The notes below the pieces were generated by a model. That model was given only the letters and a program-made list of their open reading frames with translations, did not search any database and was not told the origin of the DNA. From Mycobacterium sp. Marseille-P9652 (GTDB lineage: Bacteria; Actinomycetota; Actinomycetes; Mycobacteriales; Mycobacteriaceae), in the NCBI RefSeq assembly GCF_902652685.1, contig NZ_CACRUY010000008.1, positions 78,887 through 142,886 on the forward strand: a DNA stretch of 64,000 bases, in the 5' to 3' direction. Below, piece after piece: positions 44,876-56,079 of this stretch. Position numbers and translations under genes: made by a program. The stretch's first letter is position 1. Each line of letters opens with the position of its first letter.

Positions 44876-45256
44876 CTTGCAGCGTTCGCCGGACGACGGC
44901 CCGGCGTGCGGGGCGCGGCCGGTCCTCGCCTAGCCGTTCGCCGAAAGCTGACATTCGACAGGACGAGCAGCCGGTTCGCGGCTACCATGAGACCGTCGAT
45001 TCGCTCGGGGGGTCAGTGGGGCACACGGAATGTGCAGGTGAGCGGTACACACCGCCGCTGCCGCCATCGACCTGCCCGTCGAGGAGAAAAGCTTCGGAAT
45101 CGGCCGGCACGAGATGTAATAGAGGACGGAAACGGCGCCGCGTGGCGAGGTCCACACGGGTGCCTTACCGTTGTCACGGTTGTGGAAACAATGCGCACTG
45201 GACTGATCCACGAAGGCTTTATCCAGGCGTTCTAGCAGACCGGATGGTGAAATAAC
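44876..45256. other. Divergent malQ-eccB5 control region
   Basis: The 381-bp gap contains no large gene. TACCAT (44983-44988) is a fair rightward -10. A 14-residue ORF close to eccB5 is listed separately. None of the TGAAC repeats found at the PE/PPE promoters occurs here. Confidence 0.5.
45191..45235 (+). CDS. Possible 14-residue leader ORF upstream of eccB5
   Basis: ATG 45191 opens MRTGLIHEGFIQAF and stops at TAG 45233-45235, 21 bp before the eccB5 GTG. No strong ribosome binding site is seen, so it may be chance or a leader peptide. Confidence 0.2.
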   Translation: MRTGLIHEGFIQAF

Positions 45257-46774
45257 GTGGCGGAAGAGAGTCGCGGACAGCGCGGGTCGGGGTACGGCCT
45301 CGGGCTGTCGACGCGGACACAGGTTACGGGCTACCAGTTCCTGGCCCGCCGGACCGCGATGGCGCTCACCCGGTGGCGAGTGCGCATGGAGATCGAGCCG
45401 GGCCGGCGGCAGACGCTCGCCGTGGTGGCGTCGGTGTCCGCGGCGCTCGTGATCTGCCTGGGAGCGTTGCTCTACTCCTTCATCAGCCCGTCCGGCCAGA
45501 TCAACGAGTCGCCCATCATCGCCGACAAGGACTCCGGTGCCCTCTACGTGCGCGTGGGCGACAAGCTGTACCCCGCGCTCAACCTGGCGTCGGCGCGGCT
45601 GATCACCGGCCGCCCGGACAACCCGCACCCGGTGCGGTCCAGCCAGATCGCGAGCATGCCGCACGGGCCTCTGGTCGGCATCCCGGGCGCCCCCAATGCC
45701 TTCGCCCCCAAGAGCCCGTCCACCTCGTCCTGGCTGGTGTGCGACACCGTGGCCGGCTCGACCGGAGCGGGTGCGCCGTCCGGCGTCACCGTCACCGTCA
45801 TCGACGGCAGCCCCGACCTGTCGAACCACCGCCGGGTGCTGAACGGGTCGGACGCCGTGGTGCTCAACTACAACGGCGACGCCTGGGTGATCCGGCAGGG
45901 ACGCCGGTCGCGCATCGATGCCACGAACCGGTCGGTGCTGCTGCCCCTGGGCCTCACCCCGGAGCAGGTGAGCATGGCCAAGCCGATGAGCCGCGCGCTG
46001 TTCGACGCGCTGCCGGTGGGGCCCGAGCTGACGGTTCCCGAGGTGCAGAACGCGGGCGCCCCGGCGACGTTCCAGGGCGCCCCGGGCCCGATCGGCACGG
46101 TGATCGTCACGCCGCAGATCAGTGGGCCGCAACAGTATTCGCTCGTGCTCGCCGACGGCGTGCAGACGCTGCCGCCCCTGGTGGCCCAGATCCTGCAGAA
46201 CTCCGGCCCGGGCAACACCAAGCCGGTGACCGTGGAGCCGGCCGCGCTGGCGAAGATGCCGGTGGTCAACAAGCTGGACCTGTCCTCTTACCCGGACACC
46301 CCGCTGAACGTCATGGACATCCGCGAGAACCCGGCGACGTGCTGGTGGTGGGAGAAGACGTCCGGTGAGAACCGCGCCCGCATCCAGGTCGTGTCCGGGC
46401 CGAGCCTCCCGATCGAGCAGAAGAACATGGGCAAGGTGGTGTCGCTGGTGAAGGCCGACACCACCGGCCGCGAGGCCGACCAGGTCTACTTCGCTTCCGA
46501 CCACGCCAACTTCGTGGCCGTCACCGGCAACGACCCCGGCTCCAAGACCACCGAATCGATGTGGTGGCTGACCGATGCCGGGGCCCGGTTCGGCGTGGAC
46601 GACACCCGCGAGGTGCGCGAGGCGCTCGGCCTCAAGGGCCAGCCGAGCCTGGCGCCCTGGGTGGCGCTGCGGCTCCTGCCGCAAGGTCCGACCCTGTCGC
46701 GCGCCGACGCGCTGGTGGAGCACGACACCCTACCCATGGACATGTCCCCGGCAGAATTGGCGGTACCCCGATGA
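45257..46774 (+). CDS. eccB5: ESX-5 type VII secretion core protein EccB5
   Basis: This 505-aa protein has an N-terminal cytosolic stretch (TRTQVTGYQFLARRTAMALTRWRVRMEIEP), one membrane helix near residues 56-76 (LAVVASVSAALVICLGALLYSF), and a large periplasmic domain with internal repeats and Cys residues. EccB is a core part of the inner-membrane type VII complex with EccC, EccD and EccE. GTG 45257 opens the operon, and the stop overlaps the eccC5 ATG as ATGA. Confidence 0.95.
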   Translation: MAEESRGQRGSGYGLGLSTRTQVTGYQFLARRTAMALTRWRVRMEIEPGRRQTLAVVASVSAALVICLGALLYSFISPSGQINESPIIADKDSGALYVRVGDKLYPALNLASARLITGRPDNPHPVRSSQIASMPHGPLVGIPGAPNAFAPKSPSTSSWLVCDTVAGSTGAGAPSGVTVTVIDGSPDLSNHRRVLNGSDAVVLNYNGDAWVIRQGRRSRIDATNRSVLLPLGLTPEQVSMAKPMSRALFDALPVGPELTVPEVQNAGAPATFQGAPGPIGTVIVTPQISGPQQYSLVLADGVQTLPPLVAQILQNSGPGNTKPVTVEPAALAKMPVVNKLDLSSYPDTPLNVMDIRENPATCWWWEKTSGENRARIQVVSGPSLPIEQKNMGKVVSLVKADTTGREADQVYFASDHANFVAVTGNDPGSKTTESMWWLTDAGARFGVDDTREVREALGLKGQPSLAPWVALRLLPQGPTLSRADALVEHDTLPMDMSPAELAVPR

Positions 46775-49700
46775 AACGTGGATTCGCAAGGCCGACACCG
46801 GAGAAGCCTCCGGTCATCAAGCCGGAGAACATCGTCCTCCCGACGCCGCTGAGCATCCCGCCGCCGGAGGGCAAGCCGTGGTGGCTGATCGTGGTCGGTG
46901 TCGTGGTGATCGGCCTGCTGGGCGGCATGGTCGCGATGGTCTTCGCCAGTGGGTCACACGTGTTCGGCGGCGCCGGCGCGATCTTCCCGATCTTCATGGT
47001 CGGCGGGATGATGATGATGATGTTCGGCGGCCGGTTCGGCGGCCAGCAGCAGATGAGCCGGCCCAAGCTGGACGCGATGCGCGCCCAGTTCATGCTGATG
47101 CTGGACATGCTGCGCGAGACCGCGCACGAGTCGGCCGACAGCATGGACGCCAACTACCGGTGGTTCCACCCGGCGCCGACCACGCTGACGGCCGCGGTGG
47201 GCTCCCCGCGGATGTGGGAGCGCAAGCCCGACGGCAAGGACCTCAACTTCGGTGTGGTCCGCGTGGGCGTGGGCATGACCCGTCCCGAGGTGACCTGGGG
47301 TGAGCCCCAGAACATGCCGACCGACATCGAGCTGGAGCCGGTGACCGGTAAGGCACTGCAGGAGTTCGGCCGCTACCAGAGCGTCGTCTACAACCTGCCC
47401 AAGATGATCTCGATTATGGTCGAGCCGTGGTACTCGCTGGTGGGGGACCGCGAGCAGGTGCTGTCGCTGATGCGCGCGATCATCTGCCAGCTGGCGTTCT
47501 CGCACGGGCCCGACCACGTGCAGATGATCGTGGTGAGCTCGGACCTCGACGAGTGGGACTGGGTGAAGTGGATTCCCCACTTCGGTGACCCCCGGCGCCA
47601 GGACGCGGCCGGCAACGCGCGCATGGTGTACGCCTCGGTGCGCGAGTTCGCCGCCGAGCAGGCGGAATTGTTCGCCGGCCGTGGGTCTTTCACGCCCCGG
47701 CACGCCAGTTCGTCGGCCCAGACCCCGACGCCGCACACGGTGATCATCGCCGACGTCACCGACCCGCAGTGGGAGTACGTGATCAGCGCCGAGGGCATCG
47801 ACGGCGTCACGTTCTTCGACCTGACCGGCGCGTCCATGTGGTCGTCGGTGCCGGAGCGCACCCTCCGGTTCAACGAGCGCGGCGTGATCGAGGCGCTGCC
47901 CCGCGACCGCGACACCTGGATGGTGATCGACGAGCAGCCGTGGTTCTTCGCCCTCACCGACCATCTGACCGGCGCCGAGGCCGAGGAGTTCGCGCAGAAG
48001 CTGGCGCGCTGGCGGCTCGCCGAGGCCTACGAGGAGATCGGTCAGCGGGTCGCGCACATCGGCGCCCGCGACATCATGGCCTACTACGGCATCGACGACC
48101 CGGCCGACATCGACTTCAATGAGCTGTGGGGCAAGCGGACCGATGCCCTGGGCCGGTCGCGGCTGCGGGCGCCGTTCGGCAACCGCTCCGACAACGGCGA
48201 GCTGCTGTTCCTGGACATGAAGTCCCTGGACGAGGGCGGCGACGGCCCCCACGGCGTCATGTCCGGAACCACCGGTTCCGGTAAGTCGACCCTGGTGCGG
48301 ACCGTGATCGAGTCGCTGATGCTCGGCCACCCGCCGGAGGAGCTGCAGTTCGTGCTCGCCGACCTCAAGGGTGGGTCGGCCGTCAAGCCGTTCGCCGGCG
48401 TGCCGCACGTCTCCCGCATCATCACCGACCTGGAAGAGGACCAGGCGCTGATGGAGCGCTTCCTGGACGCGCTGTGGGGCGAGATCGCCCGCCGCAAGGC
48501 CATCTGCGACAGCGCCGGCGTCGACGACGCCAAGGAGTACAACTCCGTGCGCCTGCGGATGCGAGCCCGCGGCCAGGACATGCCGCCGCTGCCGATGCTC
48601 GTCGTCGTCATCGACGAGTTCTACGAGTGGTTCCGCATCATGCCCACGGCGGTCGACGTGCTCGACTCGATCGGCCGTCAGGGCCGCGCCTACTGGATCC
48701 ACCTGATGATGGCGTCGCAGACGATCGAGAGCCGCGCCGAAAAGCTCATGGAGAACATGGGTTACCGGCTGGTCCTGAAGGCGCGCACCGCCGGTGCCGC
48801 GCAGGCGGCCGGCGTGCCGAACGCGGTGAACCTGCCGGCGCAGGCCGGTCTGGGGTACTTCCGGAAGAGCCTCGAGGACATCATCCGGTTCCAGGCCGAG
48901 TTCCTGTGGCGGGACTACATCCCGCGCGGCCTCACCCTCGACGGCGACGACGGTCCGGCGCTGGTGCACAGCATCGACTACGTGCGCCCGCAGCTGTTCA
49001 CCAACTCATTCACCCCGCTCGACATCACCGTCGGCGGACCCGACATCGAGGCCGTCACCGCCCACTCCAACGGTGAGCTGCTTGAGGCAGAGGCCGAAGA
49101 CGAAGAAGAGGGCGGCATCCGCGTGCCGAAGGTCGGCACGGTGATCATCGACCAGCTGCGCAAGATCGACTTCGAGCCGTACCGCTTGTGGCAGCCGCCG
49201 CTGAACCAGCCGGTCGCGATCGACGAGTTGGTCAACCGCTTCCTCGGCCACCCGTGGCAGCAGGACTACGGCACCGCCCGCGACCTGGTGTTCCCGATCG
49301 GCCTCATCGACCGGCCGTTCAAGCACGACCAGCCGCCGTGGACGGTCGACACCTCGGGCCCGGGCTCCAACGTGTTGATCCTGGGCGCCGGCGGGTCGGG
49401 CAAGACCACGGCGCTGCAGACGCTGATCTGCTCGGCCGCGCTGACGCACACCCCCGAGCAGGTGCAGTTCTACTGCCTCGGCTACAGCAGCACCGCGCTG
49501 ACGACGGTGGCCCGCCTGCCGCACGTCGGCGAGGTGGCCGGCCCCACCGACCCATACGGGGTGCGGCGCACGGTGGCCGAGTTGCTGGCGCTGGTGCGCG
49601 AACGCAAGCGAACCTTCCTCGAGTACGGGATCGCCTCGATGGAGGTGTTCCGGCGCCGCAAGTTCGCGGGCGAGCCCGGCCCGGTGCCCAACGACGGGTT

Positions 49701-50934
49701 CGGCGACGTGTACCTGGTCGTCGACAACTACCGCGCGCTGGCCGAGGAGAACGAGGTCCTGATCGAACAGGTCAACGTGATCATCAACCAGGGCCCGTCG
49801 TTCGGTGTGCACGTGGTCGTCACCGCGGACCGCGAGTCGGAACTGCGGCCGCCGGTGCGAAGCGGCTTCGGATCCCGCGTCGAGCTGCGGCTGGCCGCGG
49901 TCGAGGACGCGAAGCTGGTGCGGTCGCGGTTCGCCAAGGAGGTTCCGGTCAAGCCGGGCCGCGGCATGGTCGCGGTCAACTACGTCCGCCTCGACGCCGA
50001 CCCGCAGGCGGGCCTGCACACGCTGATCGCCCGCCCCGCGCTGGCCACCACCCCGGACAACGTCTTCTCCTCCGACAGCATCGTCGACGCGGTCAGCAGG
50101 CTCACCAGCGCCCAGGCGCCGCCGGTGCGCCGGCTGCCGGCCATCTTCGGCGTGCAGCAGGTGCGCGAGCTCGCCGCGCGGGACACCCGCCAGGGTGTCG
50201 GCGCGGGCGGAATCGCCTGGGCGATCTCGGAATTGGACCTGGCGCCGGTGTACCTCAACTTCGCGGAGAACTCGCACCTGATGGTGACGGGCCGCCGCGA
50301 GTGCGGGCGCACCACGACGCTGGCGACGATCATGTCGGAGATCGGCCGGCTCTACGCGCCGGGCGCCACCAGCGCGCCGCCGCCACCGGCCGGGCGACCC
50401 TCGGCACAGGTGTGGCTGGTCGACCCGCGTCGTCAACTGCTGACGGTGTTGGGTTCCGAATATGTCGAGAAGTTCGCCTACAACCTCGACGGCGTCAACG
50501 CCATGATGACGGACCTGGCTGCCGTCCTGGCCGGCCGCGAGCCGCCGCCCGGATTGTCGGCGGAGGAGTTGCTGTCGCGGTCGTGGTGGAGCGGTCCGGA
50601 GATCTTCCTGATCGTCGACGACATCCAGCAGCTTCCGACGGGTTTCGACTCGCCGCTGCACAAGGCCGCGCCCTGGGTCAACCGGGCGGCGGACGTCGGT
50701 CTGCACGTGCTCGTCACCCGCACCTTCGGCGGATGGTCGTCGGCGGGCAGCGACCCGATGCTGCGGGCGCTGGCGCAGGCGAACTCGCCGCTGCTGGTGA
50801 TGGACGCCGACCCCGACGAGGGCTTCATCCGCGGCAAGATGAAGGGTGGACCGCTACCCCGAGGCCGCGGCCTGCTCATGGCCGAGGACACCGGCGTGTT
50901 CGTCCAGGTGGCGGCGACCGAACTCCGCAAGTAA
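46771..50934 (+). CDS. eccC5: ESX-5 type VII secretion FtsK/SpoIIIE-type ATPase EccC5
   Basis: This 1,387-aa motor protein has two N-terminal membrane helices (WWLIVVGVVVIGLLGGMVAMVF and the following AIFPIFMVGGMMMMMF), then a DUF domain and three ATPase domains. Walker A of domain 1 is GTTGSGKST (499-507), with Walker B ending VVVIDEF. Domain 2 has GAGGSGKTT (872-880) with VVDNY. Domain 3 has GRRECGRTTT (from 1174), where the P-loop Lys is Arg, with IVDDI. This pattern, one canonical and two degenerate sites, is usual for EccC. It recognises substrate signals and drives export. As in H37Rv reannotations, the gene is a single frame. Confidence 0.97.
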   Translation: MKRGFARPTPEKPPVIKPENIVLPTPLSIPPPEGKPWWLIVVGVVVIGLLGGMVAMVFASGSHVFGGAGAIFPIFMVGGMMMMMFGGRFGGQQQMSRPKLDAMRAQFMLMLDMLRETAHESADSMDANYRWFHPAPTTLTAAVGSPRMWERKPDGKDLNFGVVRVGVGMTRPEVTWGEPQNMPTDIELEPVTGKALQEFGRYQSVVYNLPKMISIMVEPWYSLVGDREQVLSLMRAIICQLAFSHGPDHVQMIVVSSDLDEWDWVKWIPHFGDPRRQDAAGNARMVYASVREFAAEQAELFAGRGSFTPRHASSSAQTPTPHTVIIADVTDPQWEYVISAEGIDGVTFFDLTGASMWSSVPERTLRFNERGVIEALPRDRDTWMVIDEQPWFFALTDHLTGAEAEEFAQKLARWRLAEAYEEIGQRVAHIGARDIMAYYGIDDPADIDFNELWGKRTDALGRSRLRAPFGNRSDNGELLFLDMKSLDEGGDGPHGVMSGTTGSGKSTLVRTVIESLMLGHPPEELQFVLADLKGGSAVKPFAGVPHVSRIITDLEEDQALMERFLDALWGEIARRKAICDSAGVDDAKEYNSVRLRMRARGQDMPPLPMLVVVIDEFYEWFRIMPTAVDVLDSIGRQGRAYWIHLMMASQTIESRAEKLMENMGYRLVLKARTAGAAQAAGVPNAVNLPAQAGLGYFRKSLEDIIRFQAEFLWRDYIPRGLTLDGDDGPALVHSIDYVRPQLFTNSFTPLDITVGGPDIEAVTAHSNGELLEAEAEDEEEGGIRVPKVGTVIIDQLRKIDFEPYRLWQPPLNQPVAIDELVNRFLGHPWQQDYGTARDLVFPIGLIDRPFKHDQPPWTVDTSGPGSNVLILGAGGSGKTTALQTLICSAALTHTPEQVQFYCLGYSSTALTTVARLPHVGEVAGPTDPYGVRRTVAELLALVRERKRTFLEYGIASMEVFRRRKFAGEPGPVPNDGFGDVYLVVDNYRALAEENEVLIEQVNVIINQGPSFGVHVVVTADRESELRPPVRSGFGSRVELRLAAVEDAKLVRSRFAKEVPVKPGRGMVAVNYVRLDADPQAGLHTLIARPALATTPDNVFSSDSIVDAVSRLTSAQAPPVRRLPAIFGVQQVRELAARDTRQGVGAGGIAWAISELDLAPVYLNFAENSHLMVTGRRECGRTTTLATIMSEIGRLYAPGATSAPPPPAGRPSAQVWLVDPRRQLLTVLGSEYVEKFAYNLDGVNAMMTDLAAVLAGREPPPGLSAEELLSRSWWSGPEIFLIVDDIQQLPTGFDSPLHKAAPWVNRAADVGLHVLVTRTFGGWSSAGSDPMLRALAQANSPLLVMDADPDEGFIRGKMKGGPLPRGRGLLMAEDTGVFVQVAATELRK

Positions 50935-50966
50935 GGGACGGCTGCCGCTGCGTTGGGGTTGGGAGA

Positions 50967-52560
<1,594 letters not shown>

Positions 52561-52629
52561 AGAACGGCCGGAAGCGGACCCGACGCGCCGCGACCGACTC
52601 GCTCCCGTGCGCCAAATGCGAACGGCACG

Positions 52630-52713
52630 TGAACATTCGGTTGTTCCAGATGAACGCCGGTTGGCCGGGATTGAACAATCGTTGGCGCCGAGTGAACAGT
52701 TGGCATCGCGGGT
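52630..52713 (+). promoter_or_regulatory. Four TGAAC direct repeats at exact 21-bp spacing
   Basis: TGAAC begins at 52630, 52651, 52672 and 52693, so the spacing is 21 bp each time, or two helical turns. Each copy is followed within 3-6 bases by GTTG or a near match. The last copy, AGTGAACAGTTGGC, is repeated exactly upstream of the PE gene at 54401. A regulator binding array is the likely meaning; the protein is unknown. Confidence 0.75.
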
Positions 52714-52735
52714 CGGCGCACCCGTCGGGAGCAGT

Positions 52736-52741
52736 TAATCT
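52736..52741 (+). promoter_or_regulatory. Candidate -10 TAATCT for the PPE gene
   Basis: TAATCT begins 43 bp after the last TGAAC, exactly the distance seen at the PE promoter (54403 to 54446). The extended match is TTAATCTC versus TTAGTCTC. No -35 hexamer is visible. Confidence 0.5.
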
Positions 52742-53087
52742 CGTTTGCGAGCGGCAGTTCAGTGCAAAAGCGGGCTGTCGCTCGGTTGCTGACAGCGGGG
52801 GTGATTGGGGCAGATAGTGCATGTCGATCCTGATCAGAAGTCCGGGAATGCCGGTGGCACACCACCGATCCGGACGCGACGGACGGATGCGCCACCGGCT
52901 CCCGGCCACCTTTGCAACTGGGTTTGCTGGTCGAAGGATCCAACTCAGGTAGGCGGTGTCTGATGGGTCAACGAAGCCCGAGGCCGGCGACGCATGACAA
53001 GGCCGTGACGGCGGCCGACTTGAGTTCTTAAAGTTCTTATATGAGAGCCGAGATCGTTATCGATCACGGCCGACTGAGGAGGACACG

Positions 53088-54341
53088 GTGTTCGACTTCG
53101 GAGCGTTACCGCCCGAAATCAATTCCGGTCGGATGTACGCGGGCCCGGGGGCTGAGTCGATCATGGTTGCCGCCACGGCGTGGGACGCGCTGGCGGCGGA
53201 ACTGTCGACCGCGGCGAGTGGTTACAACTCGGTGATCACCGAGCTGACCAGCGCCCCCTGGGTGGGGCCCTCGTCGACCGCGATGGTCTCGGCCGTCGTG
53301 CCCTACGTCAGCTGGCTCAGCTCGGCGGCCGGCCTGGCCGAGGAAAGCGCAAGTCAGGCGCGGGCGGCCGCGGGCGCGTTCGAGGCCGCGTTCGCGATGA
53401 CCGTGCCGCCGCCGGTGATCGCGGCCAACCGGGTGCTGCTGATGACGCTGGTGGCGACGAACTTCTTCGGGCAGAACACCCCCGCGATCATGGCGACCGA
53501 GGCCCAGTACATGGAGATGTGGGCCCAAGACGCCGCGGCCATGTACGGCTACGCCGCCTCGTCGGCCGCCGCCACACAGCTGACCCCCTACCAGTCGCCG
53601 CAGAACACGACCACCCCCGAGGGCGTGGCGAACCAGGGCCTCGCGGTGGCCCAGGCCACCGCCCAGCCGGCCGGCAACACCGGGCAGACGGCGGCGGCGA
53701 CCACTAGCAACCTCACCCAGGCCGCCGGGATACCCGACATCCTGCAAGCACTGTCGAACTACACCGCCACCAACTGGCCGTTCACCATGATCCAGAACCA
53801 GATCCAGGCCTTCCTCACCTACGGGCTGCCCACCCCGACCAACAACTGGTTCGGGATCACCACGGGCATGTACGACACGATCCGGCGCTTTGCGCAGGCC
53901 TACTTCGGCGTCGGCCTCGCGAACTTCGGCTGGTCGATCGGCCAGCAGTTGACGTTCGGCCAGGGCACGACGGTCGGCGCGGCCGACGGCCCGTTCCCGA
54001 CGCCGCAGTTCGCCGGCCTGCACCTGGGCGCCGTCAGCGGCGTCAGCGCCGTGAGTGGCGGCAACCCCGGCGGCGGAGCCCTGCTGGCCAGCGCCGGTAG
54101 CGCCGGCAAGGTCGGCGCTCTGTCCGTGCCGACCAGCTGGACCAACTCGGCGACCGAGGCCACGCTCGTCAGCGCGGTGTCCGAGGAGGCCCCGGCGGCG
54201 GGCGCGGGCGGGCCCGGCAGCAACACCCTGTTGCGCGGGATGCCGATGGCAGGCACCGCGCGGCGCAGCGCGGGCTACGGCTACACCAACAAGTACGGGT
54301 TCAAGCACAGCGTGCTGACACGACCGCCGTCGGCCGGGTGA
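53088..54341 (+). CDS. PPE family protein (PPE-SVP type), module 1 first PPE
   Basis: This 417-aa protein has the PPE N-terminal domain ([20 protein letters not shown], about 180 residues) that pairs with a PE protein and is bound by EspG5. The C-terminal part has the SVP motif in GALSVPTSW and ends [16 protein letters not shown]. It is most similar in the window to the PPE at 56534. Place corresponds to PPE25. GTG 53088 follows GAGGAGG. It is predicted to be exported by ESX-5. Confidence 0.93.
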   Translation: MFDFGALPPEINSGRMYAGPGAESIMVAATAWDALAAELSTAASGYNSVITELTSAPWVGPSSTAMVSAVVPYVSWLSSAAGLAEESASQARAAAGAFEAAFAMTVPPPVIAANRVLLMTLVATNFFGQNTPAIMATEAQYMEMWAQDAAAMYGYAASSAAATQLTPYQSPQNTTTPEGVANQGLAVAQATAQPAGNTGQTAAATTSNLTQAAGIPDILQALSNYTATNWPFTMIQNQIQAFLTYGLPTPTNNWFGITTGMYDTIRRFAQAYFGVGLANFGWSIGQQLTFGQGTTVGAADGPFPTPQFAGLHLGAVSGVSAVSGGNPGGGALLASAGSAGKVGALSVPTSWTNSATEATLVSAVSEEAPAAGAGGPGSNTLLRGMPMAGTARRSAGYGYTNKYGFKHSVLTRPPSAG

Positions 54342-54381
54342 CCACGATGTCCGTTCGAGCCAGGCCGCACAGGGCCGCAAA

Positions 54382-54407
54382 TGAACACCAGTTGTCCACC
54401 AGTGAAC
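54382..54407 (+). promoter_or_regulatory. Two TGAAC direct repeats at 21-bp spacing (PE promoter)
   Basis: TGAAC begins at 54382 and 54403. The second lies in AGTGAACAGTTGGC, a 14-bp exact match to 52691-52704. The PE start codon is 133 bp downstream. Confidence 0.7.
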
Positions 54408-54445
54408 AGTTGGCGCTAAGGAGGCGCGACGCGACGCGATCCGAT

Positions 54446-54451
54446 TAGTCT
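54446..54451 (+). promoter_or_regulatory. Candidate -10 TAGTCT for the PE-PPE operon
   Basis: The hexamer begins 43 bp after the second TGAAC, in the extended context TTAGTCTC. Confidence 0.45.
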
Positions 54452-54535
54452 CACTAGCAAGCCATGCCTGCAGTGAAATTCGAGCAGCAAACATTCTTTC
54501 AAGGTCACCGAGCCTGAGGTTGAGGAGGGATTTTC

Positions 54536-54835
54536 ATGTCGTTTGTGACTACGCAGCCCGAAGCGTTGGCGGCTGCGGCGGGCACGTTGCAGGGCATCGG
54601 CTCGGCGCTGAGCGCCCAGAACGCCGCGGCGGCTGCCCCGACGACGGGTGTAGTGCCCGCGGCCGCCGACGAGGTGTCGGCGCTGACCGCGGCTCAGTTC
54701 GCCGCGCACGCGCAGATGTACCAGGCCGTCAGCGCCCAGGCTGACGCCATCCACCAGATGTTCGTCAACACCCTGGGCGTCAGCTCTGGGTCGTACGCGG
54801 CGACCGAGGCGGCCAACGCGGCCGCGGCCGGCTAG
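54536..54835 (+). CDS. PE family protein, module 1
   Basis: This 99-aa protein consists only of the PE domain (MSFVTTQPEALAAAAGTLQGIG), a helical hairpin that pairs with a PPE partner. It ends with YAATE, the YxxxD/E secretion signal read by type VII systems. The PPE gene follows 11 bp later, so the pair is co-produced. Place corresponds to PE18. Confidence 0.95.
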   Translation: MSFVTTQPEALAAAAGTLQGIGSALSAQNAAAAAPTTGVVPAAADEVSALTAAQFAAHAQMYQAVSAQADAIHQMFVNTLGVSSGSYAATEAANAAAAG

Positions 54836-54846
54836 GGGGTCAGAAC

Positions 54847-56079
54847 ATGACTATCGATCTAGGCGCACTGCCGCCGGAGGTCTCCTCCGCGATGATCTAC
54901 GCGGGCCCGGGTTCCGGGTCGCTGACGACCGCGGCAGCGGCGTGGAACGGCCTGGCCGCCGAGCTCAACGCGGCCGCACTGGGCTACGACCAGGTCATCA
55001 CCTCGCTCGCGGGCGAGGAGTGGCTGGGGCCCGCCTCCGGCGCCATGGCGGCGGCGGCGCAGCCGTACGTGGACTGGATGACGACCACCGCCGGGATTGC
55101 GGAACAGACCGCCGGCCAGCACATGTCGGCCGCGGCGGCCTACGAGACCGTGCTCGCCTCCGTCGTCCCGCCGCCCCTGATCGCCCTGAACCGCGCCGAG
55201 CTGGCGCAGGCACAAGCGACGAACATCCTGGGCCAGAACAACGGCATCATCGCGCAGCTCGAGGCGCAGTACGCCCAGTTCTGGGCGCAGAACGCGTCGG
55301 CGCTGTACAGCTACGCCGGCCAGTCCGCGGCGGCGACGAAGGTGACGCCCGTCCAGAACGCGCCGAACATCGTGAACCCGTCGGGAACCACCACCCAGGC
55401 GGCCGCGGTCACGGCGGCGCAGGCCACTCCGGCCGCGACGATCCAGGACTTCCTGACCCAGGTCCAGCAGCAGCTGGGCGCCCTGGCGGGACCGTTCGCC
55501 AACGTGGGCGCGACGCAATCCGCGGTCACTGGGATCACGAACACCAACCCGCTGCTGACGGAGGCGTGGTTCCTGATCAGCGGCCAGACCGTATTGCCGA
55601 GCAACTTCGGCACGATGATCAACGGCTACGCGCCCTACGCCAGCCTCTTCTACAACACCGAGGGTCTGCCCTACTTCAGCGTCGGTATGGGCAACTTCGG
55701 TGTCCAGATGGCCAAGACGCTGGGCATGATCGGCGGTGCGGCCCCGGCCGCCGCCGCGGCCGTGCCGAAGGCGCTGCCCGGCCTGGGCGGTCTCCTCGGC
55801 GGCGGTGCGGCCGGCGCGGCGGCCCACCTCGGCAGCGCCACCTCGATCGGCAAGCTGTCGGTGCCGGCCACCTGGGCCAGCGCCGTCGGCCCCGGCACGA
55901 TCGGGCATGCGCCGCAGCTGGTCAGCACCGTGAGCGCCGCCCCGGAGGCGGCTGGCGGAACCGGAAACCTGCTGGGCGGCATGCCGCTGGCGGGCATGGG
56001 CACCGGGACCTCCGGTGCCGCCGGCCCCCGTTACGGCTTCAAGCCGACCGTCATGGCCCGGCCGCCGCTGGGCGGGTAG
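54847..56079 (+). CDS. PPE family protein, module 1 second PPE
   Basis: This 410-aa protein has the PPE domain (MTIDLGALPPEVSSAMIYAGPG) and a C-terminal region with KLSVPATW and the ending RYGFKPTVMARPPLGG. It is the probable dimer partner of the PE encoded just upstream. It pairs in sequence with the PPE at 58235, sharing NTEGLPYFS(V/I)G and SATSIGKLSVPA(T/S)W. Place corresponds to PPE26. A strong terminator follows (56179-56212). Confidence 0.93.
   Translation: MTIDLGALPPEVSSAMIYAGPGSGSLTTAAAAWNGLAAELNAAALGYDQVITSLAGEEWLGPASGAMAAAAQPYVDWMTTTAGIAEQTAGQHMSAAAAYETVLASVVPPPLIALNRAELAQAQATNILGQNNGIIAQLEAQYAQFWAQNASALYSYAGQSAAATKVTPVQNAPNIVNPSGTTTQAAAVTAAQATPAATIQDFLTQVQQQLGALAGPFANVGATQSAVTGITNTNPLLTEAWFLISGQTVLPSNFGTMINGYAPYASLFYNTEGLPYFSVGMGNFGVQMAKTLGMIGGAAPAAAAAVPKALPGLGGLLGGGAAGAAAHLGSATSIGKLSVPATWASAVGPGTIGHAPQLVSTVSAAPEAAGGTGNLLGGMPLAGMGTGTSGAAGPRYGFKPTVMARPPLGG

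Larger units (their letters stand above)
52561..53087. other. Long control region upstream of the first PPE gene
   Basis: The 527-bp gap holds four 21-bp phased TGAAC elements, a -10-like TAATCT and a second AT-rich promoter-like patch (53020-53045) with the direct repeat AGTTCTTA (53023-53030 and 53032-53039). A 43-codon frame at 52819 shows no coding character. A transcript from the first site would have a leader of about 340 nt. Confidence 0.6.

Noticed and set aside
46954-48969. A 671-codon open frame antisense to eccC5
   Set aside because: High GC content gives long antisense frames; composition is His/Arg/Val-rich and eccC5 is certain.
52819-52950. A 43-codon frame in the leader of the first PPE gene
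   Set aside because: No ribosome binding site and Arg/His-rich random-like composition.
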